Source: Mucilaginibacter aquariorum
GTDB lineage: Bacteria > Bacteroidota > Bacteroidia > Sphingobacteriales > Sphingobacteriaceae
Assembly: GCF_024498135.1 (NCBI RefSeq)
Contig: NZ_JANHOH010000001.1
Location: 124,001-188,000 of the forward strand
Direction: 5' to 3'
Length of the DNA: 64,000 nt
Under the pieces are notes generated by a model, which had not been told where the DNA came from, ran no database searches, and saw only the letters and a list, made by a program, of their open reading frames with translations. Shown in pieces: positions 45,918-56,693 of the stretch. Each line of letters opens with the position of its first letter. The stretch's first letter is position 1. Both the position numbers and the translations under genes were made by a program.

Positions 45918-47705
45918 TTATAAAAATGTAGGCCGGTCAAGTTTGATGGCTATCCGGTAGGCCGCGTTCATCAGGCCAACGTGGCTGTAAGCTTGTGGAA
46001 AATTCCCCCACTGACTGCCAGTCTGTTCATCCACATCCTCGCTGAACAGTAGCAGATGGTTACAGTATTTCATCAACTTTTCAAACTCGCGTATGGCATC
46101 GTCTATCCGGCCCACACAGGCGAGTGCTTCCACATACCAAAATGCACAGATCAGGAAAGTTGTTTTCGGCTTACCGAAATCATCGCTATGGATATACCTG
46201 TAAAAGAGGCCGCCATCAGTTTTAAGTTCTTTTTCTAAAGCGGCGAGGTGATCTTTGGCTTTTTGCGATTCGGGATCAATGTAGTTCATCATAATAAGCT
46301 GTAGCGTGCTGGCATCCAGATGGGGGCTGCCCGCTGCATGCGTATATACCTTGCGTTCGGCGTCGTAGCAGCTTTCTATATGTACTGCCGCCCTTGCCTT
46401 AAGGTCGCGTGCCCTGGTAGCCAATTCATCATTGCCAATAGTAAGCGCGATCTTTTCGGCCGCGTTACAACCCGCCCATTGAAACAGGTTACTGTAGCAG
46501 TGTATATGCGCGATATTGCGGAACTCCCAGATACCCGCGTCTTTTTCGTCGATAGTACGCTCTATTTTATTTAATATCGAAGCTATCCACTTATCGGAAT
46601 CTTTCCGTTCGCTAAAAATAAAACGATGATCGGTATATAATGGCAGCAATGATATTAGCACCTGGCCGTAGATATCATTCTGCACATGCTCGGATGCCTG
46701 GTTGCCAATGCGGACCGGCTTGTTACCCATATACCCATCCAGGTGCTCCATGATTGTTTCCGTAAGGTCTTTCTTTCCGGTTATGCTATATAAAGGTTGA
46801 TACCTGAAACTATCGCCTGCTGAGAGTGAAATATCGGCCACATAGCTGAAATAACGCTCCATTTCCTCAAAATGCCCAATGTGGTTAAGCGAGGTTAAAA
46901 CATAGTAGGTATCGCGGAGCCAGCAATACCGGTAATCCCAGTTACGCTCACTCCCCGGAAATTCGGGCAGGCTGCTGGTGCTGGCTGCAATAATGGCGCC
47001 GGTATCCTCATACTGGTGTATCTTTAGAACCAATGCCGAGCGGATCACATAGGGCTGATAAAATGTAGCGATAGAGGAGTGCTTTATCCAAAGGCGCCAG
47101 TAATCAATAGTCTCGCGCAGGTACTCTTCTGATGTGCTTACTAATGATCCTTCAAACTCGCCCCCGTAGTTTAACAGCAGGTATTTGGTTTCATTAAGCG
47201 AGAAGTATTCTTCGTCAATAAGGTAGGTAAGCGGGATATTTGATGTTAGCGTCATCTTTTCCCCGCAACCCATAAATTCGATAGAATCGCTGCCTTGTAA
47301 ACGATCTTGTTTCAAACGGCCATAATCACACACCGGGTTGCATTTAACTCTTATATGCGGCGTACCTTCAATTGCCTCTATCTTACGTATCAGTATAAGC
47401 GGTTTAAGATACCTGCCGTGTTTAAGAAAACGCGGGGCAAAATCGGTAACCCTGTATTTGCCATTAGCACAGGTTATCTCGGTGCGCAATACGTTGGTGT
47501 TTTCTAAATAGATCTGTTTTGTAGAAAATTCGCCCTTTGGCAAAATAGAAAACTCACCGCCCTTTTTATTATCCAACAGCCCCCCAAATATAAATGGGCT
47601 ATCAAAACGCGGCCAGCACATCCATTCGATATTAGTGTTTTTATTTATGTGAGCCAAAAATGCGCAGTTCCCAATTAAACCTGTTTGATACGTGTGTTTT
47701 TCCAT
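45918..47705 (-). CDS. GH15 family glucoamylase/trehalase-like enzyme
   Basis: 595 aa. It opens with the trehalase-like N-domain (YQTGLIGNCAFLAHINKNTN, WMCWPRFDSPFIFGGLLD), followed by the (alpha/alpha)6 barrel with ERNWDYRYCWLRDTYYVLTS, DIYGQVLISLLPLY and the late FLICAFWYVEALACVGR. This is the bacterial GH15 group that hydrolyses trehalose or alpha-1,4-glucan from the non-reducing end; trehalase activity is the more likely given the neighbouring TreY/TreZ genes. Cytoplasmic (no signal peptide). Co-transcribed with MscS. Confidence 0.88.
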   Translation of the reverse strand: MEKHTYQTGLIGNCAFLAHINKNTNIEWMCWPRFDSPFIFGGLLDNKKGGEFSILPKGEFSTKQIYLENTNVLRTEITCANGKYRVTDFAPRFLKHGRYLKPLILIRKIEAIEGTPHIRVKCNPVCDYGRLKQDRLQGSDSIEFMGCGEKMTLTSNIPLTYLIDEEYFSLNETKYLLLNYGGEFEGSLVSTSEEYLRETIDYWRLWIKHSSIATFYQPYVIRSALVLKIHQYEDTGAIIAASTSSLPEFPGSERNWDYRYCWLRDTYYVLTSLNHIGHFEEMERYFSYVADISLSAGDSFRYQPLYSITGKKDLTETIMEHLDGYMGNKPVRIGNQASEHVQNDIYGQVLISLLPLYTDHRFIFSERKDSDKWIASILNKIERTIDEKDAGIWEFRNIAHIHCYSNLFQWAGCNAAEKIALTIGNDELATRARDLKARAAVHIESCYDAERKVYTHAAGSPHLDASTLQLIMMNYIDPESQKAKDHLAALEKELKTDGGLFYRYIHSDDFGKPKTTFLICAFWYVEALACVGRIDDAIREFEKLMKYCNHLLLFSEDVDEQTGSQWGNFPQAYSHVGLMNAAYRIAIKLDRPTFL

Positions 47706-47770
47706 TAAGCAACTTTAAATTATCATACCAACAACAATAATTTATAATTGTTACCAAAAAAAACATTTGC

Positions 47771-48142
47771 CTAATGCGCATGATGCGGCTGTAGCAGATT
47801 GATGATAGCTGCGGCTAAATGCTGCACATCTGTGGGCTTGTTAACAATGGCATCGCATCCAAACTTGGTTGCTATACGATCTATAGTTGTGTACTCGGAC
47901 AGTAACACAATAGGCAGATCACGTAGTTGCGGGTCCGACTTTACCTGGTGACACAGGCCGCCGCCGTTTTCGTCATTTAATATAAAATCTATAACTAAAA
48001 CGTCGGGTTTGTGTTGTTTAATTTTCTGCAGCAGGTCTTGGGTGCATTCGTTTACTTCTACTTCTGCATTTAGTAACGAAGAATTAGCACATAATAGCTC
48101 TTGAACTGTTGCATCGGTGCTGATTAATAATATTCTTTTCAT
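47771..48142 (-). CDS. Stand-alone response regulator receiver protein
   Basis: 123 aa, a single receiver domain: acidic pocket residue Asp10, phospho-acceptor Asp52 in VLVIDFIL, Thr/Ser position SEYTT and Lys in VNKPTD. No output domain, so a CheY-like relay. It reads leftwards upstream of the GH15 gene (65-nt gap) and is divergent from glgX. The partner kinase is not adjacent; the orphan kinase at 21509-23854 is a possible but unproven partner. Confidence 0.85.
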   Translation of the reverse strand: MKRILLISTDATVQELLCANSSLLNAEVEVNECTQDLLQKIKQHKPDVLVIDFILNDENGGGLCHQVKSDPQLRDLPIVLLSEYTTIDRIATKFGCDAIVNKPTDVQHLAAAIINLLQPHHAH

Positions 48143-48226
48143 AAGTTATAATAGAATAATACAAATGAAATGAATTTGTTTGAAAAATTATCGTTATAAG
48201 AAAAATTGTAATCTAAAAAACAATTT

Positions 48227-50371
48227 ATGGAAAAAACCATTAAAAGAAATATGGTAAAAAAAATATACCCAGGTAAACCTTATCCACTTGGTGCCACATG
48301 GGATGGCAAAGGTGTAAACTTTGCGTTATTTGCTGAAAATGCCACAGGAGTAGAACTGTGCCTATTTAACGACGAAGGAAACGGCCAAACTGAGGAAAGA
48401 ATACATATTGCAGAACGCACACATCAGGTATGGCATTGTTATGTGCCCGGAATTAGTCCGGGGCAACTTTTTGGGTACCGGGTTATGGGCGACTATGACC
48501 CGGCGTCGGGCCATCGTTTTAATCCAAACAAGCTATTGATCGATCCGTATGCAAAGGCATTATCCGGAATTGTAGACTGGCACGATTCACTGTTTGGTTA
48601 CGAGGTTGGCCATCCCGACGAGGACATGAGTTTCAGTGAAACTAATAGTGCGCCATTTGCGCCAAAATCTGTAGTTGTTAATAATGATTTTAATTGGGAG
48701 GGCGACCAGCCTCCACGAACCCCTTATCACCAATCCGTGATTTACGAAATGCATGTTAAAGGATTTACGCAGCAACATCCGGATATACCCGATGAAATAC
48801 GCGGAACATACGCGGCGATAGGCCATCCTGTTGTTATAAAATATCTAACAGGTCTTGGGGTAACAGCAGTAGAGTTGATGCCTGTACACCAAAGCATTGC
48901 TGATAGGCACCTGGTAGAAAAAGGACTTACCAATTATTGGGGTTATAATACTATAGGTTTTTTTGCACCCGATATACGGTACGCAGGCGAGGTAGATAAA
49001 GGCATCCAGGTTCAGGAGTTTAAGGAGATGGTTAAAGAACTCCATAAGGCTGGCATCGAGGTGATACTCGACGTTGTGTATAATCACACAGCCGAAGGTA
49101 ACCATTTGGGCCCCACATTGTCTTTTAAAGGGATTGATAATGCATCTTACTACAGGCTTGTTGAGGATAATAAGCGTTATTATAATGACTACACCGGCAC
49201 GGGCAATACGCTGAATGCTATGCTGCCTAATGTGTTAAGGTTTATTATGGACAGCCTGCGCTACTGGATAGTAGAAATGCATGTAGATGGTTTCCGGTTT
49301 GATCTGGCGGCCACGCTTGCCCGGGAATTGCACGATGTTAACAGATTGAGCGGATTTTTTGATATCATCTATCAGGATCCGATTATATCGCAGGTAAAGC
49401 TGATAGCTGAGCCTTGGGATGTTGGCGAGGGCGGATACCAGGTTGGTAACTTCCCGCCGGGTTGGGGCGAGTGGAATGGAAAATTCAGAGACTGCGTTAG
49501 GGATTATTGGATAGGGGCAGATAGTATGCTGGGGGAGTTTGGGCAGCGATTTACAGGGAGCCCAGACCTATATCAGGATAACTACCGCAAGCCTACTGCA
49601 AGTATTAACTTTATTACCGCGCACGATGGCTTTACACTAAATGACCTTGTTTCCTACAACGAAAAACATAACGAAGCAAATGGTGAAGATAATAATGATG
49701 GCGAAAACCATAACCGTTCATGGAATTGCGGTGCTGAAGGGCCAACAGACGACCCTGAAATAATCAAACTAAGAGACCGGCAGAAGCGTAATTTGTTAAC
49801 CACGCTGTTTTTATCGCAAGGTGTACCGATGCTGGTTGCCGGTGATGAATTTGGCCGTACACAACAAGGGAATAACAATGCTTACTGCCAGGATAATGAA
49901 ATATCATGGTTAAACTGGGCCGAAGCTGACCATGATCTGCTGGCATTTACATGTGAACTTATACGGTTGCGTAAAGACCACCCCGCTTTTCGCAGGCGCC
50001 GCTGGTTTCAGGGGCAGCCGGTTAAAGGTAAAGGACTTGAAGATATAGCATGGTTTTTACCTGAAGGTACAGAAATGGAAGATGAGAACTGGAACCATGA
50101 TTTTGCCCGTTCCCTGGGCGTGTTTTTAAATGGCAAGGGCTTACACTCTGTAGGGCCGGAGGGTGAGCACATTATAGATGATGATTTCTATGTTATTTTT
50201 AATGCTCATCACGAAGCGCTGGAATATAAAATCCCCGAAAAACTACTTGGGCAGAATTGGAAAGTGATATTGGATACCGGTCATGAAGGCACCATAGGTC
50301 AAACCTTAAATGAGCGGGAAAGTATTTCTGTAGAGGGCTTATCTATTGTTTTATTGTGTAATCCCCGTTAA
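48227..50371 (+). CDS. glgX: Glycogen debranching enzyme GlgX
   Basis: 714 aa. N-terminal CBM48 domain ([20 protein letters not shown]) and a GH13_11 barrel: [10 protein letters not shown] (region I), nucleophile Asp in [15 protein letters not shown] (II), acid/base Glu in LIAEPWDVG (III) and [11 protein letters not shown] (IV). Cleaves alpha-1,6 branches of glycogen, releasing linear maltodextrins, the substrates of TreY. First gene of the glgX-treZ-treY/malQ operon, 3 nt before treZ. An ATG at 48251 is an alternative start, but 48227 is preferred as first. Confidence 0.94.
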   Translation: MEKTIKRNMVKKIYPGKPYPLGATWDGKGVNFALFAENATGVELCLFNDEGNGQTEERIHIAERTHQVWHCYVPGISPGQLFGYRVMGDYDPASGHRFNPNKLLIDPYAKALSGIVDWHDSLFGYEVGHPDEDMSFSETNSAPFAPKSVVVNNDFNWEGDQPPRTPYHQSVIYEMHVKGFTQQHPDIPDEIRGTYAAIGHPVVIKYLTGLGVTAVELMPVHQSIADRHLVEKGLTNYWGYNTIGFFAPDIRYAGEVDKGIQVQEFKEMVKELHKAGIEVILDVVYNHTAEGNHLGPTLSFKGIDNASYYRLVEDNKRYYNDYTGTGNTLNAMLPNVLRFIMDSLRYWIVEMHVDGFRFDLAATLARELHDVNRLSGFFDIIYQDPIISQVKLIAEPWDVGEGGYQVGNFPPGWGEWNGKFRDCVRDYWIGADSMLGEFGQRFTGSPDLYQDNYRKPTASINFITAHDGFTLNDLVSYNEKHNEANGEDNNDGENHNRSWNCGAEGPTDDPEIIKLRDRQKRNLLTTLFLSQGVPMLVAGDEFGRTQQGNNNAYCQDNEISWLNWAEADHDLLAFTCELIRLRKDHPAFRRRRWFQGQPVKGKGLEDIAWFLPEGTEMEDENWNHDFARSLGVFLNGKGLHSVGPEGEHIIDDDFYVIFNAHHEALEYKIPEKLLGQNWKVILDTGHEGTIGQTLNERESISVEGLSIVLLCNPR

Positions 50372-50374
50372 ATA

Positions 50375-52192
50375 ATGGAAAATGACAAGGAGTTAATTAC
50401 ACAACCAGGCCTTACTTTTTTAGACGATGGTTCGGCCTGCGTAATGCTTTGGACGCCACATTTACAGGGGTCTGCCGTTTATCTTCCGGAAAAAAATCTT
50501 ACCCTCCCGTTATCAAGAGGCCAGCGTGGTTATTGGCAGTTGATAACCACTGAAATACAACCGGGCGATCATTATCAGATTTTGACAGATGATGGTCGAA
50601 AATTGCCCGATCCGGCTTCCCTTTCGCAGCCTCAGGGTGTTCATGGCCCATCGCAGGCAATTGATTTGAACGAATTTGAATGGAGCGATGAGGCATGGCA
50701 AAATCCGTTATTAGAGGAATACATTATTTACGAACTGCATACCGGCACTTTTACTGTTGAAGGGAATTTTGAAGCGATAAAAAGTAAACTGCCTTATCTA
50801 AAAGAATTGGGCATAACCGCTTTGGAAATTATGCCGGTAGCACAGTTTCCGGGCGATCGCAATTGGGGGTATGACGGCGTTTTTCCCTATGCGGTGCAAA
50901 ACTCGTATGGTGGTGCCAAAGAACTAATGTCGCTGGTAAATGCCTGCCATGATACTGGTATCGCCGTGATTTTAGATGTGGTTTATAACCATATTGGTCC
51001 GGAGGGTAACTATCTTCCTGCTTTTGGCCCTTATTTTACCGATAAATACCACACGCCATGGGGCAACGCCGTAAACTTTGATGATGCGCATAGTGACGAG
51101 GTACGCCACTATTTTACCCAGAACGCGCTAATGTGGTTCAGAGATTTTCACATAGATGCACTTCGTATGGATGCGGTGCATGCCATAAAGGATTTGAGCC
51201 CTAAACATATTTTGCAGGAAATAAGGGAAGCGGTGGATGAGTTAATGGATAACACAGGCAAAACTCATTACCTTATTGTCGAATGTGATTTAAACGACAG
51301 GCGATTTATCGATCCTATAAAACAAAGCGGCTATGGTATGGATGCGCAATGGATAGATGAGTTTCATCACTCGTTAAGGGTAGCAGCGGGCGGGGAGCGA
51401 AACGGATATTATAGTGAGTTTAATGGAATAGGTCATTTAGCTAAATCGTACAGGGATGCTTATGTGTATGACGGGGTCTATTCTGAGGGGCGTGCCAAAA
51501 CGTTTGGCACTAAAACGGATAATCCGGGCCGGCAGTTTGTGGTCTTCTCTCAAAACCACGACCAGGTTGGTAACCGCATGCTTGGCGAACGGAGCAGCAC
51601 CTTATTCAGCTTTGAGACACAAAAGCTCTTGGCAGGCGCGGTTATGGTGAGCCCTTATCTGCCCATGTTGTTCATGGGCGAAGAATATGGCGAGGATAAT
51701 CCCTTTCTGTACTTCGTAAGCCATACCGATGAAGAGTTGATAGCGGCAGTGCGGAAAGGCCGTAAAGCAGAGTTTGCCTCTTTCCATACGGAAGGTGAGG
51801 CCCCAGATCCTCAATCTGTAAAAACCTTCGAAAGGTCAAAGCTAAACTGGAACAGTCTTGATGATCCACAACATAAAGTTGTGCTGGGTTATTATAAAAC
51901 ACTTATTGAAGTAAGAAAACAACTCCCCGCTTTGCATAAGCTTAATCGAAACCAGTTAAATGTAGAATATAATGAGGAACAGCAAACATTACAGCTCCAC
52001 CGTTGGGAAGGTGCACAACATGTATACTGTCTTATGAATTTCTCTGAAGAGCAGCGATCAACAACGTTGCCATTAGAACCTGGTAAATTAAAGTTAATCC
52101 TCAACTCGGCTGATGCACGATGGAACGGCCCGGAACAGGGGTTGTCTCCTACTGTTATTCAACCCCAGTCCATTATTATTTATATTAATTAA
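50375..52192 (+). CDS. treZ: Malto-oligosyltrehalose trehalohydrolase
   Basis: 605 aa. N-terminal CBM48 (LWTPHLQGSAVYLPEKNLTL), GH13_10 barrel with LDVVYNHIGPEGNYLPAF, nucleophile Asp in IDALRMDAVHAI, Glu in HYLIVECDLNDRRF and SQNHDQVGNR. TreZ hydrolyses the alpha-1,4 bond next to the trehalose end of malto-oligosyltrehalose, releasing free trehalose. It pairs with TreY, encoded 1 nt downstream. Length is close to the ~600-aa family norm. Confidence 0.95.
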   Translation: MENDKELITQPGLTFLDDGSACVMLWTPHLQGSAVYLPEKNLTLPLSRGQRGYWQLITTEIQPGDHYQILTDDGRKLPDPASLSQPQGVHGPSQAIDLNEFEWSDEAWQNPLLEEYIIYELHTGTFTVEGNFEAIKSKLPYLKELGITALEIMPVAQFPGDRNWGYDGVFPYAVQNSYGGAKELMSLVNACHDTGIAVILDVVYNHIGPEGNYLPAFGPYFTDKYHTPWGNAVNFDDAHSDEVRHYFTQNALMWFRDFHIDALRMDAVHAIKDLSPKHILQEIREAVDELMDNTGKTHYLIVECDLNDRRFIDPIKQSGYGMDAQWIDEFHHSLRVAAGGERNGYYSEFNGIGHLAKSYRDAYVYDGVYSEGRAKTFGTKTDNPGRQFVVFSQNHDQVGNRMLGERSSTLFSFETQKLLAGAVMVSPYLPMLFMGEEYGEDNPFLYFVSHTDEELIAAVRKGRKAEFASFHTEGEAPDPQSVKTFERSKLNWNSLDDPQHKVVLGYYKTLIEVRKQLPALHKLNRNQLNVEYNEEQQTLQLHRWEGAQHVYCLMNFSEEQRSTTLPLEPGKLKLILNSADARWNGPEQGLSPTVIQPQSIIIYIN

Positions 52193-52193
52193 T

Positions 52194-55100
52194 ATGTTTA
52201 ACCCGGTATCCACATATCGTATCCAGTTTCATAAAGATTTTACCTTTAGGCACCTTGATGGGGTAATCCCATATCTTGTTAAATTGGGTGTTAAAACCCT
52301 TTATGCATCACCCATATTTAAGGCTGTGCCCGGCAGCAATCATGGTTATGATAATGTTGACCCGTTATGCATAAACCCGGAGATAGGCACGCTTGATGAA
52401 TTAAAACAGGTAAGTGCGAAACTAAACACCAATGGTATTAGCTGGTTACAGGATATAGTGCCCAACCATATGGCGTTCCATCATGATAATGCCTGGTTAA
52501 TGGATGTTTTAGAAAAAGGGCCGCTGTCGTTATACCGCAATTATTTCGACCAAAGCCTGGCAGATAATGACTTGTTCCAGGGCCCGCTTATGGTTCCATT
52601 TTTGGGCGATGAACTGGAGGCTGTGATCGATAAGGGAGAACTCGAGATTGTTTGGAACGTAGATAAGCTTGTGTTCAAATATGCGGAGCAATACTGGCCG
52701 CTTAATTTCAAATCGTACTTAGATATACTACAACCGGGTGAAGACGAAAAGTTAGATTCGTTAGCGGTACTTGTTGAACAGATGGAGCAACTTACTAAAA
52801 CAGAGGATGCCGAAATCTTTTCAAAAGCAGCCGCAGAACTGAAATTACAGTTCAGTGCGTTAATGAAGAATGAACAATTTAACAAGCACCTGCAAGGCTG
52901 CCTTCAACGGGTAAACAAGGACAAAGCGCAGTTAAAGATGATTGCCGGGCAACAGTATTATTGCCTTTGCAGCTGGCAGGAAACGGATCAGCAGATCAAT
53001 TACAGGCGGTTTTTTACGGTCAACAGCCTGATTTGCTTAAATGTACAGCACGAGGAAGTTTTTGAACATGTTCACCGGTTGATTGCTGACCTGTTAAAGG
53101 ATAATATTATACAGGGCTTACGTATAGATCATATAGATGGATTATATGATCCTGAGGGATATTTACAGCGTTTAAGGGCTTTAGCAGGTGATGATACCTA
53201 TATAGTGGTCGAAAAAATACTGGAGCAGGAGGAAGAGCTGCCGCAACAGTGGCCAATACAGGGCAGTACGGGATATGACTACCTGGCGCAGGTAAATAAT
53301 CTATTCACAAATCAAAAAAGCGAAAAAGCGTTTTCATCATTTTACCAACAACTTACAGCCGACGACAGGCCGGTAAAAAAGCAGATACGTGACAAGAAAA
53401 ACCTCATACTGACACAACACATGAACGGTGAGCTGGAAAATCTTACCCGGTTGTTTATGGAGGCCGGCCTTGCAAATGGAAAGCTTAGAGGCGAAAAAGG
53501 ACGGACAGCATTAAAGCAGGCGATCGGTTTGCTGCTTGTTCACTTCCCGGTATACCGTTTTTATGGCAATCAGTTGCCACTGAGCAAGGATGAAAGTAAG
53601 CGTTTGAAGGCCGTATTTGAAGAAATCAAAGAAAGATACCCGGCATTAAGCGCAGCGGTTAAATTATTACGCAAAGCGTTCACAGATCCGCGCGCCGACA
53701 GGGCACATAGTGAAAAGGCGCTGAACTTTTACCAGCGTTGTATGCAGTTTACAGGCCCTTTAATGGCAAAAGGTGTAGAGGATACGTTGATGTATACTTA
53801 TAACCGCTTTGTTGACCATAACGAGGTTGGCGATTCTCCGGAGGCCTTTGGCTTAGCCATTAATCAATTTCACCGTTTAATGCAAAAACGGCAGGAGCAA
53901 TGGCCTCTGGCCATCAACGCTACATCTACGCACGATACCAAGAGGGGTGAGGGCGTTAGGGCCCGCCTCAATGTGCTTACTAATATTCCCGCAGAATGGC
54001 TCAGTACGGTTAACGATTGGCGGGTTTCAAATGCCCGGCTTAAAACCAACGGATCGCCTGATGAAAATGATGAATATTTTATCTACCAAACCATTCTTGG
54101 CTCATACCCCATGCCGGGGGAAGAGGAAGAAACCTTCCCCCAAAGATTAGACGAATATCTGGAGAAAATGCTTCGCGAAGCCAAAAGACGCTCCAGCTGG
54201 GCCGAACCAAATGAAGACTATGAAAACGCCGCAAAGAAATTTGCCGCGGGTTTGCTGGATAAAAAAAGCCCTTTTTGGAAGACATTCGCAAAACTTCATA
54301 AAAAGGTTAGCGAATTGGGTATTGTAAATGCGTTGTCGCAATTGGCATTAAAGGTAATGTGCCCGGGAGTACCGGATATTTACCAGGGATGCGAGCATTG
54401 GGACCTCAGCCTGGTTGACCCCGATAACCGCCGGCCGGTTGATTATAGCCTGCGGGAAGAGCTACTAAACACAGCCGAAACAACAGTACAGGTAAGTGAG
54501 ATGTGGAAGGATCGCTTCAACGGGCAGATAAAGGTCTGGTTGACTGGTAAACTGCTCCAATTGCGTGCGGCGCATCCTGACCTATTTAGTAAAGGTGATT
54601 ACATCCCGTTAAAAGTTACAGGTAAGTATAAGAATGAACTAATAGCATTTGCCAGGGCCTATCGCGATATTTGGATAGTTTTGATCGTGCCGGTTGATAT
54701 AGCAGCTATATGCGGCGACGACCTGGCAGCCCCAATTGATTGGGCAGATACGCAGGTAGTCTTTCCAAAAGATGCTCCGGTGACATGTACCGATGAGCTA
54801 TTAAATAAAAATATCAAGTTTAACGGTACGGTAAACCTCAGTGAAATCATAAGTGAGGTTCCAGTGGCGGTTTTGAGGCTAAATAATCCCTTTAAAGGGC
54901 GAAATGCGGGCGTTTTAATGCACATAACATCCCTGCCCGGCGATTTTGGCATAGGGGATCTTGGTCCGCAGGCATTTAAGTTTGCCCGGCTGTTACATGC
55001 CAGTAAGCAGCAGTACTGGCAAGTACTTCCATTAAACGCGACCAGCGCTGCGGACGGTTATTCACCCTATAGTTCTTATTCAAGTCAGGCCGGTAATGTC

Positions 55101-56393
55101 TTATTAATCAGCCCGGAACAGTTGGCGGAAGACAAGCTGTTAAGCCCGAAAGACCTCCGGTCAACCCGGTTGCCGAAGAGTAGCACAGTAGATTTTGAAA
55201 AGGTAGAGGTAATAAAATCGAAATTGCTCGATAAAGCCTGGCAGAATTTTCAGGCTGATAGCCGGCATCCTCTTCATTATGGCTTCGCCGTATTTTGCGA
55301 AACAGAGGCCGCCTGGTTGAATGATTTTGCATTGTATTCGGTTCTTAAACAACAACATAGCAACAAACCATGGCATAAATGGCCGGCTGCGTTTAAGTAT
55401 AGGGAACCCGAAGCTTTGCAAAAGTTCTCTGCCGATAACGAGGATGCCCTAAGTAAAGAAAAATGGCTTCAGTTTATATTTCACCGGCAATGGTATAGCT
55501 TGAAAACTTATTGTAACCGATTAGGCATCAACATATTTGGTGACCTGCCATTTTATATCAGCTATGATTCTGCGGACGTTTGGGCAAATAAGGAAATATT
55601 TGACCTTAATGAAAAGCTCGAAATGAATAGCGTATCAGGTGTGCCACCCGATTATTTTAACGAGAATGGCCAACGCTGGGGTATGCCTACGTTTAACTGG
55701 GCAAAACTTAAAGAATCGAATTATGACTGGTGGGTAAAAAGGATCGCCAAAAACCTAAAATGGTACGATTTATTGCGCCTGGATCATTTCCGGGCGTTTG
55801 CCGCTTATTGGAGTATCCCGGCAGACGATAAGACAGCTGTCGGCGGTAAATGGATGAGCGGGCCTGGGAGCGATTTTTTTCATGTGCTTAAAACGAAATT
55901 TGAAGATTTGCCCTTTGTTGCCGAAGACTTGGGTGATATCGATGAATCGGTTTGCCGGCTTGCCAGCCAATTTAATTTACCTGGGATGAAAGTATTACAG
56001 TTTGCCTTCGGGGATGATATACAGCATTCTGCATACATCCCGCATCATCATTCTGAAAATTATTTTGTTTATACAGGTACGCATGACAATAACACAACGC
56101 TTGGTTGGTATAAAAATGAAGCAGGTGCAACAGTACATCAAAACTTAAAAAAATACACCGGTAAAAATGTTACATCGAAAAATGTTAACGAGGTACTCAT
56201 TAAAACCGCGTTTGCATCGGTATGTAAAACGGCGATAATTCCGATACAAGATTGGCTCAAGCTTGATGAAAATTCGCGTATGAACATCCCGGCGATAGAA
56301 GAAGGTAACTGGATATGGCGGTTAACGAACAAGCAGCTTGCAAAATACCCTGTTGAAAAAATAAAAACCTGGACTGAGTTTTATAATCGTTAG
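52194..56393 (+). CDS. treY-malQ: Bifunctional malto-oligosyltrehalose synthase / 4-alpha-glucanotransferase fusion
   Basis: 1399 aa. The start at ATG 52194 (MFNPVSTYRIQFHKDFTF) lies 1 nt after the treZ stop; the frame is open 27 codons upstream but that part has no TreY similarity. Residues ~1-895 are TreY: NHGYDNVDP, nucleophile Asp in LRIDHIDGLYDPEGY (~310), Glu in YIVVEKILEQEEELP, STHDTKRGEGVRAR. Residues ~903-1399 are MalQ: VLMHITSLPGDFGIGDLGPQ, nucleophile Asp in LLRLDHFRAF, Glu in FVAEDLGDIDES and GTHDNNTTLGW. TreY makes the terminal trehalose bond; MalQ rearranges short maltodextrins that TreY cannot use. No stop or shift at the junction. Fusion likely channels or balances the two steps. 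Confidence 0.93.
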   Translation: MFNPVSTYRIQFHKDFTFRHLDGVIPYLVKLGVKTLYASPIFKAVPGSNHGYDNVDPLCINPEIGTLDELKQVSAKLNTNGISWLQDIVPNHMAFHHDNAWLMDVLEKGPLSLYRNYFDQSLADNDLFQGPLMVPFLGDELEAVIDKGELEIVWNVDKLVFKYAEQYWPLNFKSYLDILQPGEDEKLDSLAVLVEQMEQLTKTEDAEIFSKAAAELKLQFSALMKNEQFNKHLQGCLQRVNKDKAQLKMIAGQQYYCLCSWQETDQQINYRRFFTVNSLICLNVQHEEVFEHVHRLIADLLKDNIIQGLRIDHIDGLYDPEGYLQRLRALAGDDTYIVVEKILEQEEELPQQWPIQGSTGYDYLAQVNNLFTNQKSEKAFSSFYQQLTADDRPVKKQIRDKKNLILTQHMNGELENLTRLFMEAGLANGKLRGEKGRTALKQAIGLLLVHFPVYRFYGNQLPLSKDESKRLKAVFEEIKERYPALSAAVKLLRKAFTDPRADRAHSEKALNFYQRCMQFTGPLMAKGVEDTLMYTYNRFVDHNEVGDSPEAFGLAINQFHRLMQKRQEQWPLAINATSTHDTKRGEGVRARLNVLTNIPAEWLSTVNDWRVSNARLKTNGSPDENDEYFIYQTILGSYPMPGEEEETFPQRLDEYLEKMLREAKRRSSWAEPNEDYENAAKKFAAGLLDKKSPFWKTFAKLHKKVSELGIVNALSQLALKVMCPGVPDIYQGCEHWDLSLVDPDNRRPVDYSLREELLNTAETTVQVSEMWKDRFNGQIKVWLTGKLLQLRAAHPDLFSKGDYIPLKVTGKYKNELIAFARAYRDIWIVLIVPVDIAAICGDDLAAPIDWADTQVVFPKDAPVTCTDELLNKNIKFNGTVNLSEIISEVPVAVLRLNNPFKGRNAGVLMHITSLPGDFGIGDLGPQAFKFARLLHASKQQYWQVLPLNATSAADGYSPYSSYSSQAGNVLLISPEQLAEDKLLSPKDLRSTRLPKSSTVDFEKVEVIKSKLLDKAWQNFQADSRHPLHYGFAVFCETEAAWLNDFALYSVLKQQHSNKPWHKWPAAFKYREPEALQKFSADNEDALSKEKWLQFIFHRQWYSLKTYCNRLGINIFGDLPFYISYDSADVWANKEIFDLNEKLEMNSVSGVPPDYFNENGQRWGMPTFNWAKLKESNYDWWVKRIAKNLKWYDLLRLDHFRAFAAYWSIPADDKTAVGGKWMSGPGSDFFHVLKTKFEDLPFVAEDLGDIDESVCRLASQFNLPGMKVLQFAFGDDIQHSAYIPHHHSENYFVYTGTHDNNTTLGWYKNEAGATVHQNLKKYTGKNVTSKNVNEVLIKTAFASVCKTAIIPIQDWLKLDENSRMNIPAIEEGNWIWRLTNKQLAKYPVEKIKTWTEFYNR

Positions 56394-56693
56394 GCTATAT
56401 ATTGCTTGCCTGTTTCTATGGCGATATTTAAATGACTACATATAGCTATTGATACCCCAATATTATCTGTTTATATTTAATTAATAGTTAATGCATTGCC
56501 TTGCGCTTATTGTATTTTCTATAGATGAAGTTTGACTTTTGAAAATATGTCAACTTGCCCGTCCCTTCTCACCTTTGTGCAATCTCAAATTCTAAGTATG
56601 AGTCGTCGTCAAACGATATGATTTTGATCGGTTCAATTGAATTTATATATGTTGTTATAGGATAAATGGTTTTACAGATATAGCAAGAGATAA
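56394..56693. other. A/T-rich intergenic region
   Basis: 300 nt between the trehalose operon and the next gene set. A TTTTG and a CACCTTTG (one mismatch to TAnnTTTG, near 56569-56576) are present, but spacing is poor. No terminator hairpin, repeat or RNA gene could be supported. Confidence 0.4.
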
